Positions 33,218 through 41,472 of a stretch of 51,803 nt of DNA are shown in pieces; within the stretch, counting starts at the first letter, position 1; every line of letters starts with the position of its first letter. Where the stretch lies: assembly GCA_910585415.1 (NCBI GenBank), contig CAJUDT010000008.1:1-51803 (forward strand), read 5' to 3'. Below the pieces are notes generated by a model. It did no database searches. It had not been told where the DNA came from and worked only from the letters and a program-made list of their open reading frames with translations. Made by a program: the position numbers and the translations under genes. Source of the DNA: an uncultured Flavonifractor sp. (GTDB lineage: Bacteria > Bacillota > Clostridia > Oscillospirales > Oscillospiraceae).

Positions 33218-33246
33218 TTGACTATTTTGTTCATATATGCTATATT
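33218..33246 (+). promoter_or_regulatory. Promoter of cassette B
   Basis: TTGACT, 17 bases including TTTGTTCA, then TATATT. It closely resembles the cassette A promoter at 30414-30442. The region 33000-33344 contains no convincing gene; it holds the two promoters, the decayed hairpin and AT-rich leader DNA. Confidence 0.65.
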
Positions 33247-33344
33247 CAATAAAAATGAAAGAAGGTGATACCTATGTGGAGATAGAACAGGCCGCATCTC
33301 AAATATGTTTATTTGGCGATGATTGAAGAAATGAAGTGACAATT

Positions 33345-33650
33345 ATGAAAAAACGAGAGTTCGGTATTTGCGCTGGTATTTCGTTTGGCCTCTGTATTCT
33401 GTTTCGTCTGCTGGGCCGGGGTACCGACGCGGGTCTGTTTTACCAATATCTTGCAATCCTCTTTGCTGTCTGCCTGTTTTACAAGGGGTGGTGCATCGGT
33501 CGTGGGGGTAAGAAACAGGTTGGTTATCCGCTGATTGTATGTAGCATTGTCGGTTTAGCTGGAGTGTTTTTCGCACCTTCGTCCTTTTGGGTGGCGCTAT
33601 CATTTCCTGGAATGGTGCTGGCTGCAATCACAAACTTAAAGAAGCAATAG
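33345..33650 (+). CDS. Small multi-pass membrane protein, hypothetical (cassette B cargo)
   Basis: This 101-residue protein (ATG at 33345; a GTG three codons earlier is possible) has three or four hydrophobic segments (ICAGISFGLCILFRLLG, YLAILFAVCLFYKGWCI, LIVCSIVGLAGVFFAPS, VALSFPGMVLAAI). It is AT-richer than its neighbours. It shows no similarity to the cassette A protein, though the surrounding DNA is alike. Two tiny frames (MWR and a 23-codon frame at 33255) precede it. Function unknown. Confidence 0.6.
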   Translation: MKKREFGICAGISFGLCILFRLLGRGTDAGLFYQYLAILFAVCLFYKGWCIGRGGKKQVGYPLIVCSIVGLAGVFFAPSSFWVALSFPGMVLAAITNLKKQ

Positions 33651-33676
33651 CCTTTCATCTTCAATCAACAAAAAAT

Positions 33677-33710
33677 CAGCCCGCCGGAGAAAATTTCCTC
33701 CGGCGGGCTG
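33677..33710. repeat. Hairpin repeat, copy 3 (between cassette B and asnA)
   Basis: A 13-bp perfect stem (CAGCCCGCCGGAG / CTCCGGCGGGCTG) around an AAAATTTC loop. It serves as a terminator for the convergent cassette B gene and asnA. It is related to the three other copies. Confidence 0.75.
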
Positions 33711-33717
33711 TTGATGT

Positions 33718-34731
33718 TTACAGCAGGACGACCCCCGCCTCCCGGCAGGCGTCCATGGTTTGCTCGTCCCAGACACTGGCCTGTACCTCCCCGATGTGGG
33801 CCTTGCCCAGCAGGAGCATACACAGGCGGGACTGTCCAATCCCCCCGCCGATGGTCAGGGGCAGCTTGCCCTCCAGCAGCAGCTTGTGGAAAGCCAGCTC
33901 CCTCCGGCTGTCGCACCCGGCGATGGTTAATTGCCGGTCCATGGCCGCCGGGTCCACCCGGATGCCCATGGAGGACACCTCAAAGGCCCGCTCCAGCACC
34001 GGGTTCCACAGCAGAATGTCCCCGTTGAGGGTCCAGTCGTCGTAGTCGGGGGCCCGGCCGTCGTGGGGCTGGCCGGACTTCAGCGCCCCGCCGATGCCCA
34101 TCAGGAAGGTCACCGGGTGCTCCTTCACCCAGGCGTCCTCCCGCTCCCGTGGGGATTTCTCCGGCCACCGGTCCTCCAGCTCCTGGGTGGTGACGAAGCT
34201 GACATTCTCATCCAGGGGGGGCAGGGCGGTGAGCTGAGGGAACACCGAGCGCAGGGTCCCCTGAGTCTCCCGGATGGCCCCCACGATGGTGCGCACCGTC
34301 TCCTGTAAGTAATCCACCGTCCGGTCCCGAGGGGCAATCACCTTTTCCCAGTCCCACTGGTCCACGTAGACCGAGTGGAGGTTATCCAGCTCCTCGTCCC
34401 GGCGGATGGCGTTCATGTCGGTGTACAGCCCCTCCCCCACCGAGAACTGATACCGGTACAGGGCCATGCGCTTCCACTTGGCCAGGGAGTGGACCACCTG
34501 GGCGTCCCGTCCGGCGTCGGGTATGTCAAAAGAGACGGGACGCTCCACACCGTTCAAATCGTCGTTGAGTCCGGTGGAGGCCTCCACGAACAGGGGGGCG
34601 GATACCCGGCGCAGATGAAGGGCCCCGCCCAAGGTATCCTCAAACAGGCGCTTGAGCAGGCCGATGGCCTTTTGGGTATCGTAGAGGTTCAGGCAGGGGG
34701 CGTATCCCTGGGGAATGACGGTTTGCAGCAT
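33718..34731 (-). CDS. asnA: Aspartate--ammonia ligase
   Basis: This 337-residue AsnA makes asparagine from aspartate, ammonia and ATP and belongs to the class II synthetase fold. Motifs include RRVSAPLFVEASTGLNDDLNG, FDIPDAGRDAQVVHSLAKWKR, GEGLYTDMNAIRRDE, DWTLNGDILLWNPVL and the end SRLCMLLLGKAHIGEVQASVW. I chose the ATG at 34731 with AAGGAG upstream; the longer frame from 34776 has no SD. Confidence 0.95.
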   Translation of the reverse strand: MLQTVIPQGYAPCLNLYDTQKAIGLLKRLFEDTLGGALHLRRVSAPLFVEASTGLNDDLNGVERPVSFDIPDAGRDAQVVHSLAKWKRMALYRYQFSVGEGLYTDMNAIRRDEELDNLHSVYVDQWDWEKVIAPRDRTVDYLQETVRTIVGAIRETQGTLRSVFPQLTALPPLDENVSFVTTQELEDRWPEKSPREREDAWVKEHPVTFLMGIGGALKSGQPHDGRAPDYDDWTLNGDILLWNPVLERAFEVSSMGIRVDPAAMDRQLTIAGCDSRRELAFHKLLLEGKLPLTIGGGIGQSRLCMLLLGKAHIGEVQASVWDEQTMDACREAGVVLL

Positions 34732-34764
34732 GGCAGTCCAACTCCTTTTTGCAAGTATGCGCTT

Positions 34765-34793
34765 ATTATATTGCAAAACCTCCGCCGCGTCAA
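34765..34793 (-). promoter_or_regulatory. Promoter of asnA
   Basis: Minus-strand TTGACG, 17 bases, perfect TATAAT, about 33 bases before the start. Confidence 0.65.
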
Positions 34794-34800
34794 TGAAATT

Positions 34801-36108
34801 TTACGAAGGGTCCGCCGTCTGGGCCGTCATCATATTCGGCCACCGGTGTTCCATAAATGCGTCGTTATACTGAGTATCCAGAAATTCCTCGAAGGGATTG
34901 AGACTCTCCGGCTGGATGGCCCGGGCGCTGTAGCGCAGCATCGCCATGCAGGTCAGCAGGCCGTTGCACACCATTACAAAGACAAGCACCCAGGTCACCG
35001 CCTTCCCCGCACGGGCGGGGACCTTCTCAATGGCCCCGGACATGGGGGGATAAATGACCTTGATCCAAATCACCGCCAGAATGCCCCAGAAGAAGCAAAA
35101 GAGCACATTGGTCCGCCCGCCGATGTTCAGGGGCATCTCGCTGTAATCCCAAAAGACGGTGCCAAAGACCAGCTCGGTAAAGACACTGCACATGTACTCA
35201 TAGGCCCCGCCGATGAAGAAGCCCGCCGCGAACACATACCGGTCCGGTTTGTCCGCCAGCCGCTGGAGGATCACGGTGAGCACCACCGCCCCCAGCCCCC
35301 ACACAATGCTGAAGGGCCCATAGAGCACACTGGAGCGGCTCACCCACGCCCCGCCCACCAGACGGCAGTAAAAGGTTTCAATGATATCCCCCAGCAGGGC
35401 GGAAATGAGGAACACCCAGACCAGCTTATCCATGCACAGCCCCTGGGCAAAGGTGGCGGTTTTGCGCTCTTGGGGGGTGAGGCCCTGGGTCCTGGGGTAG
35501 GCCTTCTCCAGACGGTCCCATACGGCGTACGTCAGGCGTACAGCCAGGGCCCGCTGAGGGCTCCCCTGCTGAAGCTGGGTAAAGCTCCGGGGCCCGCCCT
35601 TTCGCAGGGCGTAGGATACCACCAGCAGGTCCACCAGAGCCAGTATGCCAAAGAAGCTCACCAGCAGCTGCAAAACCAGCGGCGGCACCAGCAGCACCAG
35701 CGCCAGGAGCAGGGGATGGATCATGAGATAGACCAGATAATACACCCCGGCCAGAAGGGCCGAGAAGAGCAGCCCCTTCTTGCTGCCGGAGAAGAGCTGT
35801 TCCCGCTCCAGTCCGCTGCGGAGCTTTGGACTGATGCGCAGGAAGAAGAAATCGGACAGGGCCTCCACCACCGTCAGGATGGCCATGGTGGCCAGAAACT
35901 GGAAAACGTGGTTCCCCCCGAAAGAGGGCAGGTTGAGAATCAGCAGGGTAAAGGTCACTCCGTGGGAGGGCAGCAGGGGGAGGGTCAGCACGCCCCGGTT
36001 ATAAAACCTCCGCTTGGTCAGGGCAAAAAAAGCGGCCTCCGCCAGCCAGCCGAAAAAGGAATAGAGCAGCAGGAAGCACCCCAGCTCATACCATGTGAGA
36101 GTCGTCAT
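34801..36108 (-). CDS. Large CmpB-family membrane protein (putative ABC permease-like)
   Basis: This 435-residue protein has two CmpB-like membrane blocks separated by a cytoplasmic loop. N-terminal: YSFFGWLAEAAFFALTKRRF. C-terminal: FGTVFWDYSEMPLNIGGRTN followed by LFCFFWGI. The latter is the same family signature as in the 182-residue protein at 10588. Its role is unknown. I chose the ATG at 36108 behind GGAGCG. It follows mocA by 14 bp on the same strand, so it is co-transcribed with molybdenum-cofactor and hydantoinase genes. A role in uptake or export of purine-related compounds is a guess. Confidence 0.7.
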   Translation of the reverse strand: MTTLTWYELGCFLLLYSFFGWLAEAAFFALTKRRFYNRGVLTLPLLPSHGVTFTLLILNLPSFGGNHVFQFLATMAILTVVEALSDFFFLRISPKLRSGLEREQLFSGSKKGLLFSALLAGVYYLVYLMIHPLLLALVLLVPPLVLQLLVSFFGILALVDLLVVSYALRKGGPRSFTQLQQGSPQRALAVRLTYAVWDRLEKAYPRTQGLTPQERKTATFAQGLCMDKLVWVFLISALLGDIIETFYCRLVGGAWVSRSSVLYGPFSIVWGLGAVVLTVILQRLADKPDRYVFAAGFFIGGAYEYMCSVFTELVFGTVFWDYSEMPLNIGGRTNVLFCFFWGILAVIWIKVIYPPMSGAIEKVPARAGKAVTWVLVFVMVCNGLLTCMAMLRYSARAIQPESLNPFEEFLDTQYNDAFMEHRWPNMMTAQTADPS

Positions 36109-36122
36109 AGTCGAAATCGCTC

Positions 36123-36689
36123 CTATATCATATCCTCCGGGGCGTCCACGTCCCGCAGCTCCAGGGGGGAGGATGCCTCCACCAGCCGCAGCCGGTCCCG
36201 GTGGGCCCGAATCACCGCCCCGCCGCCGGTGTCCCCGGTGAGGGCGGACAGCCCGGCAAACAGGTCCTGCGGAAACACCACGGGGTTGCCCCGCGCCCCG
36301 CCCCAGGCCAGGGCGCAGATGGAGGCGGGTGATTCCGCAAAGGCGTTCATCAGGCGCAAAATACTCTGTGTGTTCAAAAAGGGCTGGTCGCACACGGCGA
36401 ACAGGGCCCCGTCCACCGCCCCCAGGGCGGACAGGCCCAGGCGGATGGAGGCGGCAATGCCCTCCCCGGCCTGGGGGTTGAAGCGGGCCAGATACCCCCG
36501 CCGCTCCGCCAGGGCGAGCACCTCCGGGTAGGGCGAGCACACCGCCGCCCGCGCAAAAAGCCCGGCGGGCAGGGCGTCCATCGTCCGCTGTATGAGGGGG
36601 ACCCCCTCCACGGGAACCAGGAGCTTGTTGCCCCCGAACCGCCGCCCGCTGCCAGAGGCCATCAGGACGGCCCCCAGCCTCACCGCCAA
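36123..36689 (-). CDS. MocA/YgfJ-type molybdenum cofactor nucleotidyltransferase
   Basis: This 188-residue nucleotidyltransferase makes the cytidine-dinucleotide form of molybdopterin used by XDH-type enzymes. The NTP-binding start VLMASGSGRRFGGNKLL is the LAAGxSxRMG-x-K motif, CDQPFL is the metal/catalytic motif, and ARGNPVVFP follows. It is of the type found in selenium-dependent molybdenum hydroxylase clusters. The TTG at 36689 has a better SD position; a GTG at 36683 overlaps the hydantoinase stop (GTGA). It matures the cofactor of both hydroxylases in this window. Confidence 0.87.
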   Translation of the reverse strand: MAVRLGAVLMASGSGRRFGGNKLLVPVEGVPLIQRTMDALPAGLFARAAVCSPYPEVLALAERRGYLARFNPQAGEGIAASIRLGLSALGAVDGALFAVCDQPFLNTQSILRLMNAFAESPASICALAWGGARGNPVVFPQDLFAGLSALTGDTGGGAVIRAHRDRLRLVEASSPLELRDVDAPEDMI

Positions 36690-38062
36690 AACTGGGCGCT
36701 CCCCCGGCGGACATAGCGGCCCCGGTTCTCCAGCAGGACCCTGCCCCCCCGGGCCGCCACCGCGCCGGAGAGGAGAACCGTGTCAATGCCGCACCGGCTC
36801 TCCATGCCCTCGTAGGGCGTGTAGTCCACGTTCTGCACCTGCCCTGCGGCGGTGATAACGCGGGAGGCGTTGGGGTCCAGGATGGTGATGTCGGCGTCGC
36901 TCCCCACGGCCAGAGCCCCTTTTCGGGGGTACATGCCAAAGAGCCTGGCGGGGTGCTCGGAGAGGGCCTTCATCATCTGGTGGGCGGTAATGCGCCCGGC
37001 GGCCACGCCATAGGTGTACATCAGCTCAACCCGGTGCTCCACACCGGGAATGCCGCCGGGAATGGCGGCAAAATCCGCCTCTCCCAATTGCTTTGTGGGG
37101 TTGAAGTAGAAAGAGCAGTGGTCGGTGCCCACGGTGTCGATCTCCCCCGCCGCCAGGGCCTCCCACAGGGCGTCCACATTGATTTGCGCCCGCAGGGGCG
37201 GGGCGCACACGTACTTGGCCCCCTCGAAGCCGGGGAGGCGGTACTTGTCCCCGGTGAGGGTCAGGTACTGGGGACACGTCTCCACATAGACCTCCTGCAG
37301 CCGCTTACGGGCAATGCGGACCTGTTCCAGGCCTTGCCAGGTGGACAGGTGGACGATGTTCACCGGATACCCCGCCAGCTCCCCGATGGCCAGCCAGCGG
37401 CCAACGGCCTCCGCCTCCACCGCCGGGGGGCGGGAGGAGGGGTGGGCGTCGGGTCCAAAGCGGCCCTCGGCGTGCATAGCGGCGATGCCCGCGTCTACCA
37501 GATCTCCGTTTTCACAGTGGCACCCCACGATTCCCCCCTCTTCTCCCACCGCCTGGACCACCTCCAGGGCGGTGCGGTCGGAGATGCGCATGGGGGCATA
37601 GGCCATATAGACCTTATAGGAGGTGATTCCGGCGGCGGTCATGGCCCGGAGCTCATCCCGGATGCGGGGGTCCCAGTCCTTGATGGTCATATGGAATCCG
37701 TAGTGACAGGAGGCGCGCCCCTCCGCCCGCTCCTGCCAGACCTCCAGGGCGGAGGCCAGACTGTGGCCCCGCTGGGGCTCGGCAAAGTCCAGCACGCAGG
37801 TGGTTCCTCCGGCCAGGGCGGCACGGGTGCCAGTGGTCCAGTTGTCCGCCGTCTCCCGCTGGGTGCCTTGATTCATCTCAAAATGGGTGTGCGTGTCGAT
37901 GAAGCCGGGAAAGACCAGCTTTCCGGCGGCGTCAATAAGCTGGCTCCCCTCCGCCGGGAGGCCGGGGCCGATTTGGGCGATACGCTCCCCCTCCACCCGC
38001 AGGTCGGCTTTGACTGGGCCTTCCGGCAGCAGGAGGGTGCCGTTCTGAATGAGTAGCGGCAT
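36680..38062 (-). CDS. Hydantoinase / dihydropyrimidinase family amidohydrolase
   Basis: This 460-residue cyclic amidohydrolase has the metal motif DTHTHFEM, the carboxylated lysine in ITSYKVYMAYAP, GCHCENGD, VHLSTWQGLEQ and the metal Asp in VGTDHCSFYF. Members open five- or six-membered rings (hydantoin, dihydropyrimidine, allantoin-like). Placement with mocA and divergent from XDH suggests it hydrolyses a product of purine hydroxylation. This matches the hyuA gene of known urate clusters. I chose the ATG at 38062 with AGGGGGGTG upstream. Confidence 0.9.
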   Translation of the reverse strand: MPLLIQNGTLLLPEGPVKADLRVEGERIAQIGPGLPAEGSQLIDAAGKLVFPGFIDTHTHFEMNQGTQRETADNWTTGTRAALAGGTTCVLDFAEPQRGHSLASALEVWQERAEGRASCHYGFHMTIKDWDPRIRDELRAMTAAGITSYKVYMAYAPMRISDRTALEVVQAVGEEGGIVGCHCENGDLVDAGIAAMHAEGRFGPDAHPSSRPPAVEAEAVGRWLAIGELAGYPVNIVHLSTWQGLEQVRIARKRLQEVYVETCPQYLTLTGDKYRLPGFEGAKYVCAPPLRAQINVDALWEALAAGEIDTVGTDHCSFYFNPTKQLGEADFAAIPGGIPGVEHRVELMYTYGVAAGRITAHQMMKALSEHPARLFGMYPRKGALAVGSDADITILDPNASRVITAAGQVQNVDYTPYEGMESRCGIDTVLLSGAVAARGGRVLLENRGRYVRRGSAQFWR

Positions 38063-38076
38063 GACAGCACCCCCCT

Positions 38077-38415
38077 TTACAGCATCATCAAAATGAAGGG
38101 CACGGCGATTTTCACGCCCCCCACCGCCAGGGTCATAAAGGCCAGCAGAGCCAGGGCGCTGCCCCGGGTTCCCAGTGTATCCTGCCAGCGGTCCAGCATC
38201 CGGGTGAAGTTGGCGATCCGGTTGCGGGCCCCAATCATGTCGGAAATGCTCTTGATGAGGTTGAACACCGAGTAGCCCATCCAGATGGGCAGACAAAACA
38301 GGGCGATATTGCCTTTGGTGGAGTCAAAGAAGAAAAAATAGATGGAGATGACCAACGTAACGGCGGTCAGGAGCAGGTACCCCCACGCGCCCAGCTTGGC
38401 GGGACGTTCGTTCAT
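38077..38415 (-). CDS. Small membrane protein (112 aa), hypothetical
   Basis: A real gene at the head of this minus-strand operon. An ATG behind AAAGGAA opens 112 codons with three hydrophobic segments (WGYLLLTAVTLVISIYFFFF, IALFCLPIWMGYSVFNLI, ALALLAFMTLAVGGVKIAVP). A charged linker (RNRIANFTRMLDRWQDT) lies between. No family recognised. It is followed after 14 bp by the hydantoinase. It may be part of a transport or anchoring function for this pathway. Confidence 0.65.
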   Translation of the reverse strand: MNERPAKLGAWGYLLLTAVTLVISIYFFFFDSTKGNIALFCLPIWMGYSVFNLIKSISDMIGARNRIANFTRMLDRWQDTLGTRGSALALLAFMTLAVGGVKIAVPFILMML

Positions 38416-38419
38416 GAAT

Positions 38420-38486
38420 GCAGTTCCTTTCTCAGAGAGGCTTCGGCAAGGGGGCGAGGTTCTCCCCGGCTTGCCCGGACCTCTCC
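38420..38486 (-). promoter_or_regulatory. Structured leader of the hydantoinase operon
   Basis: On the minus strand GAGAGG pairs with CCTCTC and GGCAAG with CTTGCC, giving a long imperfect stem with a G/C-rich central loop just before the SD. No terminator is present. It may be a regulatory RNA element; I cannot match it to a known class. Confidence 0.4.
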
Positions 38487-38515
38487 ATGATAGCACATAG
38501 GCCGGGGAAAGCCAA
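38487..38515 (-). promoter_or_regulatory. Promoter of the membrane protein-hydantoinase-mocA operon
   Basis: Minus-strand TTGGCT, 17 bases, TATCAT. It is divergent from the XDH promoter. Confidence 0.55.
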
Positions 38516-38559
38516 GGGGAAAACCTGTTTTTATGCAAACCGACCGGTATAGTTTCCTC

Positions 38560-38588
38560 TTTCTTTTTCCCGGGGGATACGGTATAAT
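38560..38588 (+). promoter_or_regulatory. Promoter of the XDH operon
   Basis: A perfect TATAAT (38583-38588) precedes the start by 22 bases, but the -35 (TTTCTT) is poor, which suggests an activator is needed. Confidence 0.5.
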
Positions 38589-38610
38589 GGGGGCAAAGGA
38601 GGTGTGCTTG

Positions 38611-40917
38611 ATGGAAATTGGAAGAAGCATACAGCGGGTGGACGCCTTTGACAAGGTCACCGGCCGCGCCAGATTCACCGATGATTTGTGCCCCCGTCCC
38701 ATTCTGGAGGCCAGGATTCTCCACAGTACCATCGCCAACGGCTGGGTGAAGTCCATGGACGTGAGCCGCGCCCAGGCCCTGCCGGGGGTGGTGAAGGTCC
38801 TGACCTGCTTCGACGTTCCCCCGCACCAGTACCCCACCCCCGGCCACCCCTGGAGCGTGGAGGAAGCCCATCAGGATGTCTCCGACCGCCGTTTGCTCAA
38901 CCAGAGGGTGCGCATCTATGGGGACGACATCGCCGCCGTGGTGGCGGAGGACGCCCTCACCGCCCGGCGGGCCCTTGGGCTCATTCAGGTGGAGTATGAG
39001 GAATATCCCCCCGTCCTCACCCCGGCGGCGGCTCTGGCGGAGGGAACGCCGCCCCTGCACGAGGAATACCCCGGCAACGTGCTCAAGCGCCACACCGCAG
39101 AAATTCCCCTGCCGGAGTCCGATTTCAAATGCGCGGAGGATGTGCTGACCTTCCCCGGCTACCACCAGTTCCGGGGGCACTACGAGACGCAGCAGGTCCA
39201 GCACTGCCACATGGAGCCCCCCATCTCCTACGCCTACGCGGAGGGGGAGCGAATCTGCGTGGTCACCTCCACCCAGATTCCCCACATTGTCCGCCGGGTG
39301 GTGGGGCAGGCTCTGGGGATTCCCTGGGGCCGGGTCCGGGTGGTCAAGCCCTACATCGGCGGCGGCTTTGGCAACAAACAGGAGGTCCTCTATGAGCCCC
39401 TGAACGCCTGGCTCTGCGCCCAGGCGGGGGGACGGCCCGTCCGGCTGGAGGTTTCTCGGGAGGAGACCTTTCAAAATACCCGCTCCCGCCACCCCATCTC
39501 CTTCGACGTGCGGGCGGCGGTGGACGGGGACGGGTACCTCATGGCCCGGGAGTGCGTGGCCGTGTCCAACCAGGGCGGGTACGCTTCCCACGGCCACGCC
39601 ATTGTCTCCAACGCGGTCACCGGCTTCCGTCAGACCTACCTGGACCAGCTGGCCCACCGGAGCGACGCGTGGACGGTGTATACCAACATCGCCACCCCCG
39701 GCGCCATGCGGGGGTACGGCATCCCCCAGGCCAATTTCGCCCTGGAGTGCATGATGGAGGATATCGCCCTGCAATACGGCCTGGACCCCCTGGCCTTCCG
39801 GTTGCAGAATCTCATGCCGCAGGGGTATGTGGACCCCCTCAACGGGATTGTCTGCCACTCCACCGGGGCACGGGAGTGCGTAGAGAAGGGCAGGCACTTC
39901 ATCCATTGGGACGAGCTGCGGGCCAAATACCAAAACCAGACCGGCCCGGTCCGCCGGGGGGTGGGCATGGCGGTGTTCTCCTACAAGACCGGCGTGTGGC
40001 CCATTTCCCTGGAAACATCCTCCGCACGGGTGGTCCTCAACCAGGACGGCACCGTGCAGCTCCAGCTGGGGGCCACGGAAATCGGCCAGGGGGGAGACAC
40101 GGTCTTTTCCCAAATGGCCGCCCAGGCCATCGGCATTCCCACGGAGGATGTCCACATCGTCTCCACCCAGGACACCGACACCGCCCCCTTTGATACGGGG
40201 GCCTACGCCTCCCGGCAGACCTACGTGACCGGCCACGCCATCAAGAAGGCGGGGCTCCAGTTCCGGGACAAGGTCCTGGAGTACGCGCGGGAGCTCCTGC
40301 CCGGCGGGGAGAAGCTGGACATACAGGGGCGGAATGTGGTGGACGGAGCCAGCGGAGAGGTACTGCTCCCCCTGGCGGAGCTGGCCCTGACCGCGTTTTA
40401 CTCCTTCGGCCATTCCGAGCACCTCACCGCCGAGGCCACCAGCCAGTGCCGGGACAATACGTTCTCTTTCGGCTGCTGCTTTGCGGAGATTGAGGTGGAC
40501 ATACCGGTGGGGAAAATCAAGGTCCTGAACATCGTCAATGTCCACGACTCCGGTAAGCTCATCAACCCCAAGCTGGCCGAGGCCCAGGTCCACGGAGGCA
40601 TGAGCATGGGTCTGGGGTACGCCCTGAGCGAGGAAATGAAATACGACCCCAAGACCGGGCGGCTGCTCAACGGCAATCTGCTGGACTACAAAATGCCCAC
40701 CGCCCTGGACCACCCGGAGCTCCACGCCCTTTTCGTGGAGACAGAGGACCCCTCCGGCCCCTTTGGCAACAAGGCCCTGGGCGAGCCCCCGGCCATTCCG
40801 GTGGCCCCGGCGGTCCGCAACGCCCTGCTGCACGCCACCGGCGTGGCGGTGAATACCCTGCCCCTGTCCCCTCAGCGGCTGGTGGAGGCCTTCCGGGAGG
40901 GAGGGCTGTTGGAATGA
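38611..40917 (+). CDS. Xanthine dehydrogenase molybdenum-binding subunit
   Basis: This 768-residue Mo subunit of a three-subunit XDH has IGGGFGNKQ (~248), GAMRGYG (~363), EIGQGGD (~491) and the catalytic-Glu motif GEPPAIP (~723). It lacks Fe-S and FAD domains, which are encoded by the genes at 41477 and 42349. The start has AAAGGAGG upstream. The order Mo, two mini membrane proteins, FAD, Fe-S differs from the standard XdhABC layout only by the inserted mini genes. Substrate (xanthine, hypoxanthine or nicotinate-like) cannot be set from sequence. It is a different branch from the fused enzyme at 2156. Confidence 0.93.
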   Translation: MEIGRSIQRVDAFDKVTGRARFTDDLCPRPILEARILHSTIANGWVKSMDVSRAQALPGVVKVLTCFDVPPHQYPTPGHPWSVEEAHQDVSDRRLLNQRVRIYGDDIAAVVAEDALTARRALGLIQVEYEEYPPVLTPAAALAEGTPPLHEEYPGNVLKRHTAEIPLPESDFKCAEDVLTFPGYHQFRGHYETQQVQHCHMEPPISYAYAEGERICVVTSTQIPHIVRRVVGQALGIPWGRVRVVKPYIGGGFGNKQEVLYEPLNAWLCAQAGGRPVRLEVSREETFQNTRSRHPISFDVRAAVDGDGYLMARECVAVSNQGGYASHGHAIVSNAVTGFRQTYLDQLAHRSDAWTVYTNIATPGAMRGYGIPQANFALECMMEDIALQYGLDPLAFRLQNLMPQGYVDPLNGIVCHSTGARECVEKGRHFIHWDELRAKYQNQTGPVRRGVGMAVFSYKTGVWPISLETSSARVVLNQDGTVQLQLGATEIGQGGDTVFSQMAAQAIGIPTEDVHIVSTQDTDTAPFDTGAYASRQTYVTGHAIKKAGLQFRDKVLEYARELLPGGEKLDIQGRNVVDGASGEVLLPLAELALTAFYSFGHSEHLTAEATSQCRDNTFSFGCCFAEIEVDIPVGKIKVLNIVNVHDSGKLINPKLAEAQVHGGMSMGLGYALSEEMKYDPKTGRLLNGNLLDYKMPTALDHPELHALFVETEDPSGPFGNKALGEPPAIPVAPAVRNALLHATGVAVNTLPLSPQRLVEAFREGGLLE

Positions 40918-41243
40918 GCGGTGGTATTCTTCCAGGTTTTTTTCTGGAGATTACGTTCTCTCAAATCGGGCTCACCGTCTCGTTTCTGCTGGGAATTGGG
41001 CTGCTGCTCGGGCTGTTCACCAAACGTATCCGCTCCCCTGCCGCTATTGTTCTGAGTGTCCTTGTGCTGGCGGTGATTGTATTTCAGTTCTCTCTGGTGC
41101 TCTGGCTCATGTTCAGTTGGGGGCGGAACCACCCCGATAATCTCCCTACACCCATCCCGTACACGCACGACCCAGACCCGCACCACGACGGACACCCGCG
41201 CATGAATGGAGGGCTGCTGCAATGGGCGTCGGAAGTCTCTTAA
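40914..41243 (+). CDS. Mini membrane protein in XDH operon, paralog 1 (109 aa)
   Basis: The start ATG overlaps the XDH Mo-subunit stop (ATGA), so translation is coupled. Two TM segments (GLTVSFLLGIGLLLGLF and IVLSVLVLAVIVFQFSLVLW) flank a KRIRSP loop, and a His/Pro/Asp-rich tail follows. It aligns with the next gene around RSP and VLxxxxVFQF. The final codons carry the SD region of the next gene. Function unknown; perhaps a membrane anchor for the cytoplasmic XDH or a transporter accessory. Confidence 0.65.
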   Translation: MSGGILPGFFLEITFSQIGLTVSFLLGIGLLLGLFTKRIRSPAAIVLSVLVLAVIVFQFSLVLWLMFSWGRNHPDNLPTPIPYTHDPDPHHDGHPRMNGGLLQWASEVS

Positions 41244-41472
41244 CGGCAAAGATCGTTTCCATCATCGGTATCATGTGTTCCCTCGGGGTGCTGGCCGGAC
41301 TGGCCGCGGCTGTGCTGATATGGCGGAAGCGGTCTCCCTTGCTCATGATTCTCATGGTCTTTGTGCTGATCGCTCTGCTGGTCCAGCTGTTCATTTTCTT
41401 TTAGCCGGCCAAACGTTGAGAACGGCTCCGGACCTACAATGCCACAAGCACCCACGTATGAATGGAGGGCTG
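41193..41472 (+). repeat. Direct repeat of a translation-start region (22 of 24 bases identical)
   Basis: Two copies (41193-41216 and 41449-41472) of a 24-base element of the form CACCC-CG-ATGAATGGAGGGCTG each lie 4-6 bases before a start codon (41222 and 41477). The unit between them contains the second mini membrane gene. This supports a tandem duplication. Confidence 0.75.
41222..41404 (+). CDS. Mini membrane protein in XDH operon, paralog 2 (60 aa)
   Basis: An ATG behind GGAGGG in a duplicated start region. Two TM segments (IIGIMCSLGVLAGLAAAVLI and LLMILMVFVLIALLVQLFIF) flank WRKRSP. It is similar to the previous gene but lacks its charged tail. It is followed after 72 bp by the FAD subunit. 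Function unknown. Confidence 0.65.
   Translation: MGVGSLLTAKIVSIIGIMCSLGVLAGLAAAVLIWRKRSPLLMILMVFVLIALLVQLFIFF

Noticed and set aside
38416..40833. Minus-strand frame running through the XDH Mo subunit into the 112-aa gene
   Set aside because: Only the last 112 codons (from the ATG at 38415) have an SD and protein-like membrane segments; the rest is a shadow of the XDH gene.
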